Assembly (NCBI RefSeq): GCF_000005505.3 | Contig: NC_016132.3 | Location: forward strand, 51,598,914 to 51,662,913 | Reading direction: 5' to 3' | Length of the DNA stretch: 64,000 nt | Origin: Brachypodium distachyon | Taxonomy: Eukaryota; Streptophyta; Magnoliopsida; Poales; Poaceae | In this document: positions 44,831 to 55,708 of the stretch, piece by piece | How positions within the stretch are numbered: the first letter of the stretch is position 1 | How the letters are laid out: every line of letters starts with the position of its first letter | Position numbers and translations under genes: made by a program | The notes under the pieces: generated by a model | What the model was told of the DNA's origin: nothing | Databases searched by the model: none | What the model saw: the letters and a program-made list of their open reading frames with translations, nothing else

Positions 44831-47800
44831 ATGGGTTTCCCTTCCTTGCTCGCGCTTCTTCTCGGCCTCTGCGCCGCTGCCGGCTCGTTCTCGGCGGCGC
44901 TTTCGCCGCCGCCGGTGACGATGCACGAGAGCTTCGCGGGGAAGTCGGAGTTCAGGACGGTCAACCGCAGGCCGCTGGAGGCGTGCCTGAACCCGAGCCC
45001 TTACCTGTCGATCAATGTCAGCACCGCCGGGCCGCTCCCCGACGAGGCATTCATCAACGTGACCATCGGCGGCGTCCGCAGGCCCGACGGCTCGCACTGG
45101 GTCGCCATGATCACGCCTTCAAACTCCAGGTACGTATATTACTTTGACAACTTAAACTATCCCTCGTAGCTAGCTCGAAAAATATGTCATTTGATCCGTT
45201 TTCCTTGCTGAAACGAGCATTACTCTGACCTTTTCTCCAGTACGTACGTAAGTAGTGTTCCGATCGTCTTGATGGATCTGCATGTTAACCAATAATAGCA
45301 TATGCATGCGCAGTGTTTTCGGATGTCCTCTGAGCGGCGTGAACTATATCGAGACTGGCGACCTAGCAAGTCTCCCTCTATTGTGCCATTACCCTGTCAA
45401 GGTCAGTTTTTCTTTTTCTTTTTTTGCCATGCTGTATTTTCTTGTCTTTGCTCATTCTTAGTTGTCTGTTGTAGTAGTTTTGAGAATCCAATCCAAGCCA
45501 CCTAAAACTGAACTACTCCTACAAACTAAGCCTAAAATTGAAATATTTGAAGGTGTGCGACTTTAGTGAAAATATTTGAGGCTATTTATTTGTCAGTTTG
45601 TATGAAATTGGTACTTATAAATTCATTGAGTTGCCCATCATAAAGTCTAGAGTTGCACAAATTTTTTATCTAAAGTGTCCAACTGTAGAGTTGCACATTT
45701 TTCTTAAAGAAATGTACAACTACCTAATTACGAGGTCGAATATACAGAATCAATGCTTAGGGCTGTCAGCTTAGGATAAAAAGGTCTGCTTCATTATTTG
45801 TGATTGTTGAATTTTAGCTGTCACGTCCACTTCTCTTAGGGTGCATCTTGGGAATAAATGTCTACAAGGGGAAAACCTAGCAAACAACCCTTAAGAGTAA
45901 GTGCTTCGTGGACTAGTTTCTCAAGTAATTTTTTTGTTAAAAAAATCGCAGCAGTGACGAGTGCCGAATACAGCAGAAAAATGCGCACTAAGAACCAATG
46001 CAGAAACACAAGTATAAAAATGTAATAAGAAACAGTGCAAAAACCTGAGACAAAGCCAGATAAAAATGTTAACGGGGTCACCTCTATTATATTAAGTTCC
46101 TCCCTCTCACAATTTAATACTGATTGTCACTAATTTAATGAAGAACTCGCTAAATTAAATGGTGCCAAGTCCAGTGGTAATGAAAACTAGGCCTGCGGAG
46201 CGAAAAAAAACCCGGTACTGTTTGAAAGAAGAAGATCTTCTCACACAGGCCTAGAAAATCCCCAAATCTCATGCCTTACCCATACACAACGGCACCGTGG
46301 CTTTGATATGGGACAGACGAGAGGATTATTTTTAATCCTCCGGCCTAAAATTCGCTCCCAATGGGAGTCAAACCCAGGGCCAGTAGAGCCCCTAGCCACT
46401 GCGCTAGAAGCTGGTTCGCAAGTCCAGTGGTAATGAAGCAGCTGCATCCCTGGCAGAGTAGGAATCTGTGCAGAAACGCGATAGAAAATAATACAAAAGT
46501 GTGGTACAAAATGAGCATCAAGAAACACAGCAAAAATGCATCAAGAATACATGCAGTAGAAAACATTGCAGAAATACGGTAGAAAACAGTCCAACACAGT
46601 CAAACACACTCCGTACTTCTTTTTAGGAACACAGTCAAAGGCACCAGTATATACCGTAAGAACCAGGGCACGAGTATAAAGTTTTAGCACCACACGTGCA
46701 GCCGCCACGTGAAACTCTTTATGTCATCATGTTCAAAATTTCCGCTTTTATTTAAGAAGTTGTTGTGCTTACGGAAAGGAAGTCCTAGCTCAAGTTAACG
46801 ATATCGCCATAACTCGTTACACGATCGAACATGTGCGTTAGTCTCACCTAAAATGCCCGTCCATGAAGCAAAGCCGTGCTGCGAAGCGTGCTAGCATCGA
46901 CTATCTGCATCCGTAGACATGGGCGGCACATGCGTGCCGTCTGCCGTTGCATGTCTCCAGCAAGACACTGTCTGGCTTACGAAAGAAACTGTATCGCAAA
47001 AGACACGAACATAATTCATATAAGACATTTATGACGCATATGAAGTTTTTTATTTGCAAAAATAAATTTTACATTTTGTGATCTATTTAGAAATTTGCAA
47101 ATAAATTTTATTTGCAAAAATTCACAAGACATTTATGACGCATATGACGCATATTTTTAACGTGTCAAAATTTAGAAAGTTTGAGCATCGCTGCTCAGTT
47201 ACTTACACGAAGCTTTGCGGAAAGAATGCAGGCCCAGTTCGTGAAGAGCGACCCGAACTACCTGGGCTGCAAGAACGCGGCTTGCCAGAAGCGCAGCGCG
47301 TCGGGGGCCTGCCAGGTCCAGACCTGCGGCGCCACCCTCACCTTCCACGTCATCAACTTCCGCACGGACGTCGAGTTCGTCTTCTTCTCCGGCGGGTTCC
47401 AGACGCCATGCGTCCTCAAGCGGTCGGGCGTCCTCCGCTTCGCCAACCCCGCCAAGCCGCTGCACGGCCACCTCTCCAGCACCGACTCCACGGCCACCTC
47501 GGTACGTGGCTTGATCTGCAAATGCTGCCATGGTTTCTAAAATCTCAATGGTGCTTGGTTCTAAGCGCTAGCGCTGCGTGGATGTGGTTGTTTGTGTTTT
47601 ACCAGATGAGAATTACGTGGGTGAGCGGGGACGGGCGGCCGCAGCAGGTCCAGTATGCAGGGGGCAGGTCTGCCGCTTCCGTGGCCACGACGTTCACGCA
47701 GAAGGACATGTGCAGTGAGTGTTCGATCATATGCTTGGCTGGCATAGCAAATTTAAGATTGCATTGTAGAAGGAGAGTTTTGTACCATTGTTATGTAAGT

Positions 47801-50047
47801 TGATCTGGTGCTGATTTGCCTCTGGTAAATAAATCTGTAATTGCGCAGGCGTTCCCGTGTTGCCGAGCCCTGCCAAGGATTTCGGGTGGCACGACCCCGG
47901 TTACATCCATTCGGCCGTCATGACCGGACTCCAGCCTTCACAGTCCTACGACTATCGCTACGGAAGGTAAAGTTCTCATATGAACTTGACCACTGATTGG
48001 GCCTCCACCATGTTGTGTAACTGTGTTCAAACTAATCGAGATGCTTCATGGGTCATGACTCCGCTGGTATATTTCTTGTGTATGCAGTGATTCTGTGGGT
48101 TGGAGTGACACTACAAAGTTCAGAACACCTCCTGCTGCAGGATCAGATGAGGTGTCCTTTGTGATCTATGGTGATATGGGGAAGGCTCCACTGGACCCAT
48201 CAGTGGAGCACTACATTCAGGTACCAAAATATGCTACATCAGTGTAGCACAAAAATGTTCTTCTGTTTGCAGGTTGTACTTAGGGGTGCAACTTGGTGAC
48301 CCTCGGGGTACCTTTTGACCCTCCTTAGTTCAAACAAATGAACTAGTTTTTCAAAAAGTTGTGTTATTTTAAAACTTTAGTTCATTTGGTTGAACTAAGG
48401 AGGGTCAATGGGTATCCTGAGGGTCACAAACTTGCAGCTCTAGTTGTACTGTAACCTCTCTGCACGAGATGCGCCCTTGTGTCTGATGTTGATGTTCCTG
48501 ACACGCATTTGCAGCCAGGGTCAATCTCCGTTACCAATGCAGTGGCCAAAGAGATGCAAACCGGGAAGGTGGACTCGATCTTCCACATAGGAGACATCAG
48601 CTATGCCACAGGGTTTCTGGTCGAGTGGGACTTCTTCCTTCACCTCATCACGCCGCTCGCTTCTCAGGTCTCCTACATGACCGCCATCGGCAACCACGAG
48701 AGGTAATTTCTGACATCCAGATTCCAGAACCTCGAGCAGCATGCATGCAGTGGTTGGGTAATTAACAATGTATGTGACATGCGCCACCAGTAAGTAACAC
48801 GAGAGCTGATGAAATGCCTTCTTTTCTTTCAGGGACTATGCAGGGTCTCGGTCTGTGTATGTGACCCCGGATTCGGGCGGAGAGTGCGGGGTTGCCTACG
48901 AGTCGTACTTCCCCATGCCTGCCGTTGGCAAGGACAAGCCATGGTACTCCATCGAGCAAGGGAGCGTCCACTTCATTGTCATGTCGACCGAGCATCAGTG
49001 GTCAGAGAAGTCTGAGCAAGTATGTAAATTCCTAATTTCAGAATTGGCGATTACAGTTTACATGCTGATGTTTCTTGAAAACCTCGTTGTGTGAACAGTA
49101 CAACTGGATGGACGAAGATTTGTCGTCGGTTGATAGATCCAGAACTCCATGGGTAATCTTCATTGGGTGAGTTCAAGTTCAATACCTTTCCTCCTCTGAA
49201 ACTCAAGCTAAACAAAATTGACTTTGCCTTTCCAAATAATACCTGAAATTCAACCTAGTTCAGTAACACCTGCCATTTCAATGACCATTACAGGCATAGA
49301 CCAATGTATTCTTCCATTCAAAGCATACTGCCCAGCGTGGACCCAAACTTTGTCGCGTCTGTCGAGCCACTCTTGCTAAATAACATGGTAAGAAAATAGC
49401 CATGTGACCCCATCTGATCTGATCACAAGTTCACAGTACACAAACTATTTGTTTGAAATGTTTTGGCTTTTGAGAATAGGTGGATCTGGTTTTCTTTGGC
49501 CATGTGCACAACTACGAGAGAACCTGTGCCGTCTACCAGGGCAAGTGCAAAAGCATGCCAAAGAAGGATGCGAATGGAATCGACACCTACGACAACAGCA
49601 ACTACACCGCACCGGTCCACGCCATTGTTGGAGCAGGGGGGTTCAGCTTGGACGGCTTCTCTAGTATTAATGTAAGAGTTAACAATGAATTATAGGACTT
49701 AATAGATAATTGGTCATTAATATAATCCTGCATTAGCATCTAATATATGCTATTCAACCTTGTATTTTGCTGTCCAAATATGCAGCGGAAGAGCTGGAGC
49801 GTATCGAGGGTTTCAGAATTCGGTTATGCCAGGGTGCATGCCACAAGAACCGATGTGTTGGTTCAGGTCAGTTTTAGCTTTCTTTTTTCTTTCGAGAAGT
49901 TCTGGAAAGCATCCGTTTGAGTGTTTATAAATGGATCAGTGTTTGCATATGAAGCCTGAACAGTTGATGATCTGTTTTCTTCAGTTTGTAAGCTCGAGTA
50001 CGATGGAGATCCAGGATCAATTTAGAATTGTGAAAGGAGGCAGGTGA
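44831..50047 (+). CDS. Purple acid phosphatase (PAP27-like, high molecular weight group), 13 exons
   Basis: Exons: 44831-45129, 45314-45401, 47232-47501, 47606-47714, 47849-47966, 48088-48220, 48515-48702, 48833-49019, 49099-49166, 49294-49387, 49480-49671, 49786-49866, 49985-50047. All join in phase to give 629 residues. Purple acid phosphatases hydrolyse phosphate esters at acid pH, usually outside the cell or in the vacuole. A signal peptide (about 1-23) is followed by the fibronectin-like domain and the metallophosphatase domain. All metal-ligand motifs are present: GDMG, GDISY, GNHE, GHRPMY and GHVHNYER. Several family members are named 'probable inactive', but this one keeps the set. 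Intron 2 is 1.8 kb and holds a SINE; intron 6 holds a hAT-type MITE. Confidence 0.93.
46185..46418 (-). mobile_element. tRNA-derived SINE in phosphatase intron 2, with 19-bp target duplication
   Basis: On the minus strand the element starts GCGAACCAGCTTC, has A-box-like TAGCGCAGTGGC and B-box-like GGGTTTGACTCCC, and ends near GCCTAGTTTT. The direct repeat CAAGTCCAGTGGTAATGAA flanks it exactly (46166-46184 and 46419-46437). Length is about 234 bp. A different family from the SINEs near 1.8 kb. Confidence 0.92.
48281..48442. mobile_element. hAT-type MITE in phosphatase intron 6
   Basis: A 162-bp near-perfect foldback. Left end TAGGGGTGCAACTTGGTGAC; the complement of the right end is TAGAGCTGCAAGTTTGTGAC. 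An 8-base direct repeat, GTTGTACT, flanks it (48273-48280 and 48443-48450), as for hAT elements. The inner arms share GACCCTCCTTAGTTCAA and AATGAACTA. Confidence 0.87.
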
Positions 50048-51795
50048 TCTAACACTATCTACAGCTCAAGACAAAACAAGGAAAATAAGGGGAATTTAGG
50101 ACTAGTTTTCTTTTATTTGCTATGAACTGAAAATACTAAGTAGAGGCTGAGTTACATCTTACACATCAATGTATAGCTTTTTTTGACGATCATGTATAGC
50201 TTTTTATAGCTGTGTACACGTTACTATAATAAAAAAAGTTGCTCCTTCCATACCAAGTTTATTCCTTGAGAAAGCCAGCAACACAGATTTCTGCAGGCTT
50301 GTAAATTGCAGTGTGTCTAGTTCTGATACTACAATTAAAAAGCTTTGCTGAATCCACGGAAGCCCAAATGTTACTACATGGTCTCTGAGCTTATGCTTAT
50401 AGTACGTTCTTTGCAACACTGAACTACAAGCTAGAACATACAGAAGAATAATATGTTTGGATAAGTCATTGGTAGTTTAGTTTAATACAGCACAAACCAG
50501 AGTGAGACCAGAGCAACATGCATGGATCTCTGGACTCTGGAGTCATGCTAGGTGAGGCTCCGGCCAGTGTCTATGTTTTTATCCAAAGCAATTGTAATCA
50601 TCTGATTCCTGATTAATATATATCCTTTTGGTTAAAAAAAAACATGCATGGATCTAATGTATCTGCACTTGTATCTATCACGCTGGCAAAATCTCTGTAG
50701 CAGTTTAATTTCCACGGTCATCCCGGTACCCTGTCAAACTTTTGCTAGACCAGCACAATACGTGTGTGTTGCTACAGACTAAAAAATAAACTACTCCTAC
50801 ATATTTAAAGAAAATCTTGTACTGTCATGTATCGTCTCAAATCAAATAATCTACAGTATACCCTTTCTCATCTCAATGACTGACGCAGCCTGAAGGTGGC
50901 GGACTACTGCCACCGACTGAGAACTGTATGAGAGCAAAATAATGGAGTTCATGAAAATATAAGTAGTGCAGTGGCTATTGACATGTAGGTCTGGTGCTGA
51001 AACTGAACAGTTGAACACAATTGTGTATGATCCTTAGGCAACACAACTATTGAACTGATAATGTCTTTGATACAATAAACCATTAGTAAGCCAGGTTTCC
51101 TAGCCGTTACCCGTTACATGTGCTAGATGAAGTCAGTTGTTTGGATGCTATAATCTGAGGTCCAGCAAATTGAAATCAGACATCTGGTGCATAGGCACCT
51201 GTTAGCAGTTTGCCGCAAGAATTTCGTTGGAAAAAAGAAATTTTTGGAGATTGGCGTGATGCGCATGTATTGGTGCATCCGTCGTATAAAGGGCTCGCGA
51301 ATAATGAATTGATCGCCTTGAGAGTGGTGCAGCGAAGTTTGTCACTTTGTTTTGGTATGCAAGTATGCTAAAACAATACTGCTGCTAAGAGCTAAGCACT
51401 GACGCACTTGCGTGGTTAATACCAGAAATGCAGCTTTATTTGCACGGTTGATACATAATTAATGATAGGAAATCTACGCCTGAAAGTGTTAGTGAAGGTG
51501 TTAGCTAGGCGCCCTGTCATTAAATATACCGGATACCCTGTCACTGATTTTCTACGGGAAATGCAATAATAAGCTAGCTAGTGTCACTGTCAATTCAGAA
51601 AATTGTTATTCTGGGTACAAGATGCTTAATTCTACATGCATGGATGTTCTTCATTTCCTAAGAAACAGTAACTGGACGACAGAGCTTGGTAAAAGCAAGG
51701 CACGCATAGATAAGCGTTAGCTGTGCCATAAAAAAGGTACTAACCCCATATGTACACCCAAAGCACTCGCCCTTTTCCGAACCATGCATGATCCC
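50048..51795. other. Intergenic region
   Basis: AT-rich sequence with no credible gene. The phosphatase 3' UTR lies at the left. No repeats or RNA genes are recognised beyond short A and T runs. Confidence 0.4.
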
Positions 51796-51803
51796 TATAT
51801 AAA
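51796..51803 (+). promoter_or_regulatory. TATA box of the LTP-like gene
   Basis: TATATAAA in CCCTATATAAACCCAGCC, 93 bases before the start codon. The broken paralogue has the matching CCTATATAAACCGA at the same relative place, so the core promoter was duplicated with the gene. Confidence 0.75.
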
Positions 51804-51895
51804 CCCAGCCATCCCATGACAAACCCACAGTACATAACACACGAAGCCACTCACATTTGTAGCACGTAACAACTGAATTACTGAAACTTCTTATC

Positions 51896-52701
51896 ATGGC
51901 TAGGCTTGCCTTTGTGTGCTTGGTTCTCCTTACCTTCGCCATGGCCGTGGCGGGAGCGAGGCCGCCGACAAATGCGCCGGCGGCGGCGCCGGTTGCCTCG
52001 GGCCCGGGCAACTGCGACAGCGACCTGCAGGATCTGATTACCAACTGCCAGGACTACGTCAAGTTCCCGGCCGACCCCAAGATCACGCCGTCGGCGGCCT
52101 GCTGCGCTGTGATCCAGAGGGTTAACATACCGTGCCTGTGCAACAAGGTCACCCCGTCGGTCGAGCTGGTCATCTGCATGGACAAGGTCGTGTTCGTCGC
52201 TGCCTACTGCAAGAGGCCCTTCAAGTCTGGCTCCAACTGTGGAAGTACGTATATTATCATGAAATTTTCTATCTATTCATAACTGTACTGAAATATTTTG
52301 AAGGAAACTACGGCGGCTGTACTGAAATATCTTAAATTTCAATTAAATTTTTGAAAATCTCAGTCACATTTCTAGTCTTTGGATTGACACATCTGACAGT
52401 GCAGCCCCGCCTCCATTTCAATCGATATGTTACCTAGCTAGAAACCAAATTAAATTTGCAATAACGTTTTTGCTGAGGTTGCACATTGTCAATACCGGGA
52501 CTTCAATATAACTGATGTGCAATTTAGAGAACTAAGATTTATGAAAATTGCAGGCAACTAAAATCTGAAAATTACCAAAACTGCAAACCTATATGTGTCT
52601 ATGTCTAGCTCCAACCCCAATTGTGCCCATGCTTCATGCATTTAATGGTCATGATTTATTTATTTATTGCAGGCTTTCACGTTCCTCTTCCGATCGCATA
52701 A
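51896..52701 (+). CDS. Lipid-transfer-protein-like secreted protein (Cys-motif superfamily), two exons
   Basis: Exons 51896-52244 and 52673-52701 join (GGAA/GTACGT ... TTGCAG/GC) to give 125 residues. A signal peptide of about 20 residues (MARLAFVCLVLLTFAMAVAG) is followed by an Ala/Pro-rich spacer. Then comes the plant LTP / bifunctional-inhibitor Cys pattern: C-10-C-17-CC-9-C-1-C, followed by three further Cys (ICMDK, YCK, NCG), nine in all rather than eight. Proteins of this fold bind lipids outside the cell; the DIR1 group carries systemic defence signals, but membership is not shown here. The short second exon encodes only about nine residues, as in related genes where the intron falls near the end. 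The neighbour at 55283 is a decayed paralogue. Confidence 0.87.
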
Positions 52702-52989
52702 TGCAGCACATATTTCTGGTCGATGATCCTGAAGATCGCGGATGCTATTTTCCTGCCTTCGCTTTTGTACTATTTTATTCATCCACTGTATTAAGTAAAT
52801 AAAGTCGATGGCGGATAGCATGGCTTTTATAAGATTGGAACCACTTGTTCTAGTTTTGTTTAGAAGACAATCGATTTTGTGGACATCAGATCTACACTGA
52901 CAGGTTATTAACCAGACCAAAGAGACAATTCCGACAATTGTCTTTAAACAGACTAGATGCTGCGTATTTACTCTTATAAAAGACGTTGA

Positions 52990-53090
52990 GGGTACCCTTC
53001 AACACTAGTTCATTTGTTTGAACAAAGGTGGGTTGAAGTCTTGGAGCACACCTTCAAGGTCACCTTTTTGCACCAGCACTTCCCAGCCAG
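52990..53090. mobile_element. Remnant related to the hAT-type MITE at 48281
   Basis: Contains GAGGGTACCCTTCAACACTA, AGTTCATTTGTTTGAAC and AGGTCACCTTTTTGCACC, the same word order as the arms of the phosphatase-intron element, but diverged and without clean ends. Confidence 0.45.
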
Positions 53091-53214
53091 CTTCAGTTCT
53101 TTGTTGCATGTTCTAAATAATTTGGGCCGGTTTCACTGATCACATGGGTTGAGTCTAGCCCATGAACAAGCCTAGTGGCCTAGGTGCAGGAATCGTTTGG
53201 TGTTGGCTAGATAT

Positions 53215-54105
53215 GTGACAAAGATTGGGAAAAATTAAAAATTAAAAATGTTGTTGTTCTCGACAACAATTAGAGTAAGGGGTGTCAATGCTCGATGGCA
53301 CAAGTGCGGGTATAAAAGTAGGTCGTGTACGCCGGCCTTATAGCAAAGGTCGCCGTACACTTGGACAAGTTGACACGTCGATATTTTTTGAATAGATTCG
53401 GTCGATCCTGCGGGTACGACTTAATCCTATGTTAGGAAAAGCTTCGAGGGGGTTGTTAGCCAGGTGCTTGGGCCGAGCGGATCTTCCCAAGTCACCTTTA
53501 GCGAGAGATTCGTCGGGGCCGCCTTGTACTTGGACCGAACGCGTCTTTCCAAGTATTGAGGTTAAGATACCCTCGGAACTCTAACCCAATCTCTTCTCCT
53601 TCGAGCCCGTGCCAACCAAGGTTAACTCGGAGCCTCGAAACTAGAGTCCCCTAAAAGGCTTCCTCGAGGCCGGTCGACTTTCAGTCGATAGCGGCGCGCG
53701 AGAGCGAACCTTAGAGGGAACACTCTAACCCTCTCCCCTTGAGTTTATTCAAGTTGAGAGTGAATGATACATGCCCCCATGGGGGGGTATTTATAGCCTA
53801 GGGATCCATGACAAAAGACCATGGTTATTCTCGAGGGAGAGAGAAAAGTGGGGGCAAAATGGTAAAAGTAGCTTCTTGGTCCATAACTTTTGTGTGCACC
53901 ATGTGGGAGAAAGTGAGGGTTGAGAGGCTTTCTTGCCTCCTACTCTAACTCATTCCACCCTTTGACCATAGGATGAGAGGCTTGACTTGTTGACTTGTCT
54001 TCCTTTGTCACGTAGGATTGATTACGCCACGTGAGCGTCTTGACTCATGCTTGGAAAATATTGACTTAGTCGTCGCCACGCAGGATTTACGGCCCGGCTC
54101 ATATA
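53215..54105. other. Possible LTR or promoter-like retroelement sequence
   Basis: A distinctive moderately GC-rich block with many TCGAGG/CCTCGA words. On the minus strand it has a TATA-like motif (CTATAAATACCCCCCCATGG at about 53783-53802), as in grass Gypsy LTRs. I could not find TG..CA ends with a target duplication, nor any retroelement protein, so the identity is unproven. Confidence 0.35.
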
Positions 54106-54265
54106 AGGGTTTTTATTTTACTACAAAAAAAAATACAAGCATAGTCTGTATACTTATTTGGCATGATAAGTTTGCCTGTCAACTTCAAAATGAGTGGTCC
54201 AATAAACTACTCTGGTTAGTGTTTTACTTTGGTTCAGAACGCGAAGTTGGGGCACCTCTCGTCAC

Positions 54266-54598
54266 GTTGGGAGAGTGTTCCATCTTTCCTTCCTATCTGT
54301 GCGAGACTTACCCGTTAATCGTGTTATTGACCAAACTGAACCACCAACCATATTTTAGCGACCAAATAGTCAATTGAGGTTGAGTGGCCAAAGCGATTCA
54401 CTGCACAAGTTTAATGACCATAAGTATGTCATGTTGGGAGAGTGTGCCATATTTCCTCCCTATCCGTGCCAGACCCTGTTAATCATGTTTTGGACCAAAC
54501 TGCAACACCAATCAGAGTTCAGCAACCAAATAGTCAATTGAGGTTGAGTGACCCAAGTGATTCCTGCACATATTTAAAGACCATAAGTACATTTTACT
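54266..54598. repeat. 167-bp tandem duplication
   Basis: Two head-to-tail copies, 54266-54432 and 54433-about 54598, share GTTGGGAGAGTGT, ACCAAATAGTCAATTGAGGT and GACCATAAGTA with many point changes. Non-coding. It lies upstream of the decayed LTP paralogue. Confidence 0.9.
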
Positions 54599-54684
54599 CT
54601 CTTTTTTGGAATGTGTATATGTGAATATGTGCAAAATGTAATAAACAAAAGGTTACCGAAAATGTAGACATGTGTCTGCATAGG

Positions 54685-55150
54685 AGCTAATTGTTCACAT
54701 TTGTCGATACAACACAGACACAGGTGTCCAAGTGTTGCCACTTGTCTATGCAAGAAGCAGAATTGTTGACACTTGTCGATCTAAGAAGTACAATTGTTAG
54801 CACTTGTCTACACAAACAACACAAGTCTTGACACTTGTCTACTAAGACCATCTTTATCTTTGTCTTTAGTGAACCCATTAGTTTTGCATCAAAAAGATTT
54901 GTACGACATTAGTGAGCATTAAATTACTCCCATGGATGCACCTATAGAAACTCAAGTGTCCAAGTGTTGCCACTTGTCTATGCAAGAAGCAGAATTGTTG
55001 ACACTTGTCTACCTACGAAGTATAATTGTTGACACTTGTCTACCTAAGAAGTATAATTGTTGACACTTGTCTACACAAACAACCCAAGTCTTGACACTTG
55101 TCTATCAGGACCATCTTTATCTTTAGTGAACCCATTTATTTTGCATCGAG
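54685..55150. repeat. Two-level repeat array upstream of the LTP pseudogene
   Basis: A block of about 170-190 bases occurs twice, at 54726-54897 and 54958-55150 (offset 232). Each holds shorter units built on TTGTTGACACTTGTCTAC; in the right copy these recur exactly every 31 bases (54993, 55024, 55055), one unit more than in the left copy. Each unit carries a TTGAC core, the heart of the WRKY W-box. The array ends about 40 bases before the TATA box. Confidence 0.92.
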
Positions 55151-55187
55151 AAAGAATTGTACATTAACACACTCCCGCCGACACACC

Positions 55188-55195
55188 TATATAAA
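55188..55195 (+). promoter_or_regulatory. TATA box of the decayed LTP paralogue
   Basis: TATATAAA in CCTATATAAACCGA, about 95 bases before the former start codon and matching the intact gene's promoter. A run of 13 C residues follows at about 55205-55217. Confidence 0.7.
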
Positions 55196-55282
55196 CCGAA
55201 GTATCCCCCCCCCCCCCACATCGCACTCACATAGAAACCACACAACTCCGATTTAAACATCGGACAAGGAGAATAACCTACT

Positions 55283-55708
55283 ACGGCAAAACTCCTCAAG
55301 TTCTTCTTGGTCATCGCCTTCGTGGTTGTTGTGACGGCCGATGACTGTGAGAGCGATCTAAAGGGGCTGGTGCAGGAGTGCAAGCAATATGTGTTGTTTC
55401 GTGCAAACCCAAGGATACCTCCTTCAGACGCCTGTTGTGGCGTGGTCAAGAAGGTTAACGTGCCATGCCTATGCAACAAGGTCACCAAGGAGGTCGAGAA
55501 GTTGGTGTGCATGGATAAGGTTGTGTATGTTTGCTAATTTCTGCAAGAATCCGCTCAAGCCTGGCTCACAATGTGGGAGTAAGTGTTTTTCATCAAACTC
55601 TAATATGGATGTGTATAGTACTGATTCTTAACATATATGTTCCTTTTATAAACGATCGATGACTTGTTTTTCTTGTCTTTTGCAGGCTATAAAGTTCCCG
55701 GCCAATGA
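55283..55708 (+). pseudogene. LTP-like paralogue with lost start codon and a frameshift
   Basis: Former exons 55283-55578 and 55686-55708 match the intact gene at 51896 in Cys spacing (DDCESDL, SDACCGVVKKVNVPCLCNKV, CMDKVVYV) and intron position. Two lesions are visible. The position of the initiator ATG is ACG (ACGGCAAAACTC). A one-base insertion near 55527-55533 changes VYVANFCK into a stop (TTTGCTAA). Beyond it the old frame continues (NFCKNPLKPGSQCG, then the intron and a short last exon ending in TGA). The signal peptide is still recognisable. Reads as recently inactivated, unless a downstream or non-AUG start is used. Confidence 0.85.

Noticed and set aside
46320..46420. A functional tRNA gene
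   Set aside because: The A- and B-box-like sequences belong to a SINE; no cloverleaf with acceptor stem could be formed, and a target duplication flanks the whole element.
53215..54010. TIR pair GTGACAAAG / CTTTGTCAC as the ends of an element
   Set aside because: Nine matching bases in such a span are expected by chance, and the flanks show no target duplication or TG..CA ends.
54685..55150. CRISPR-like array (regular 31-bp repeats)
   Set aside because: Units are contiguous without unique spacers and the context is plant nuclear DNA, so it is a tandem repeat.
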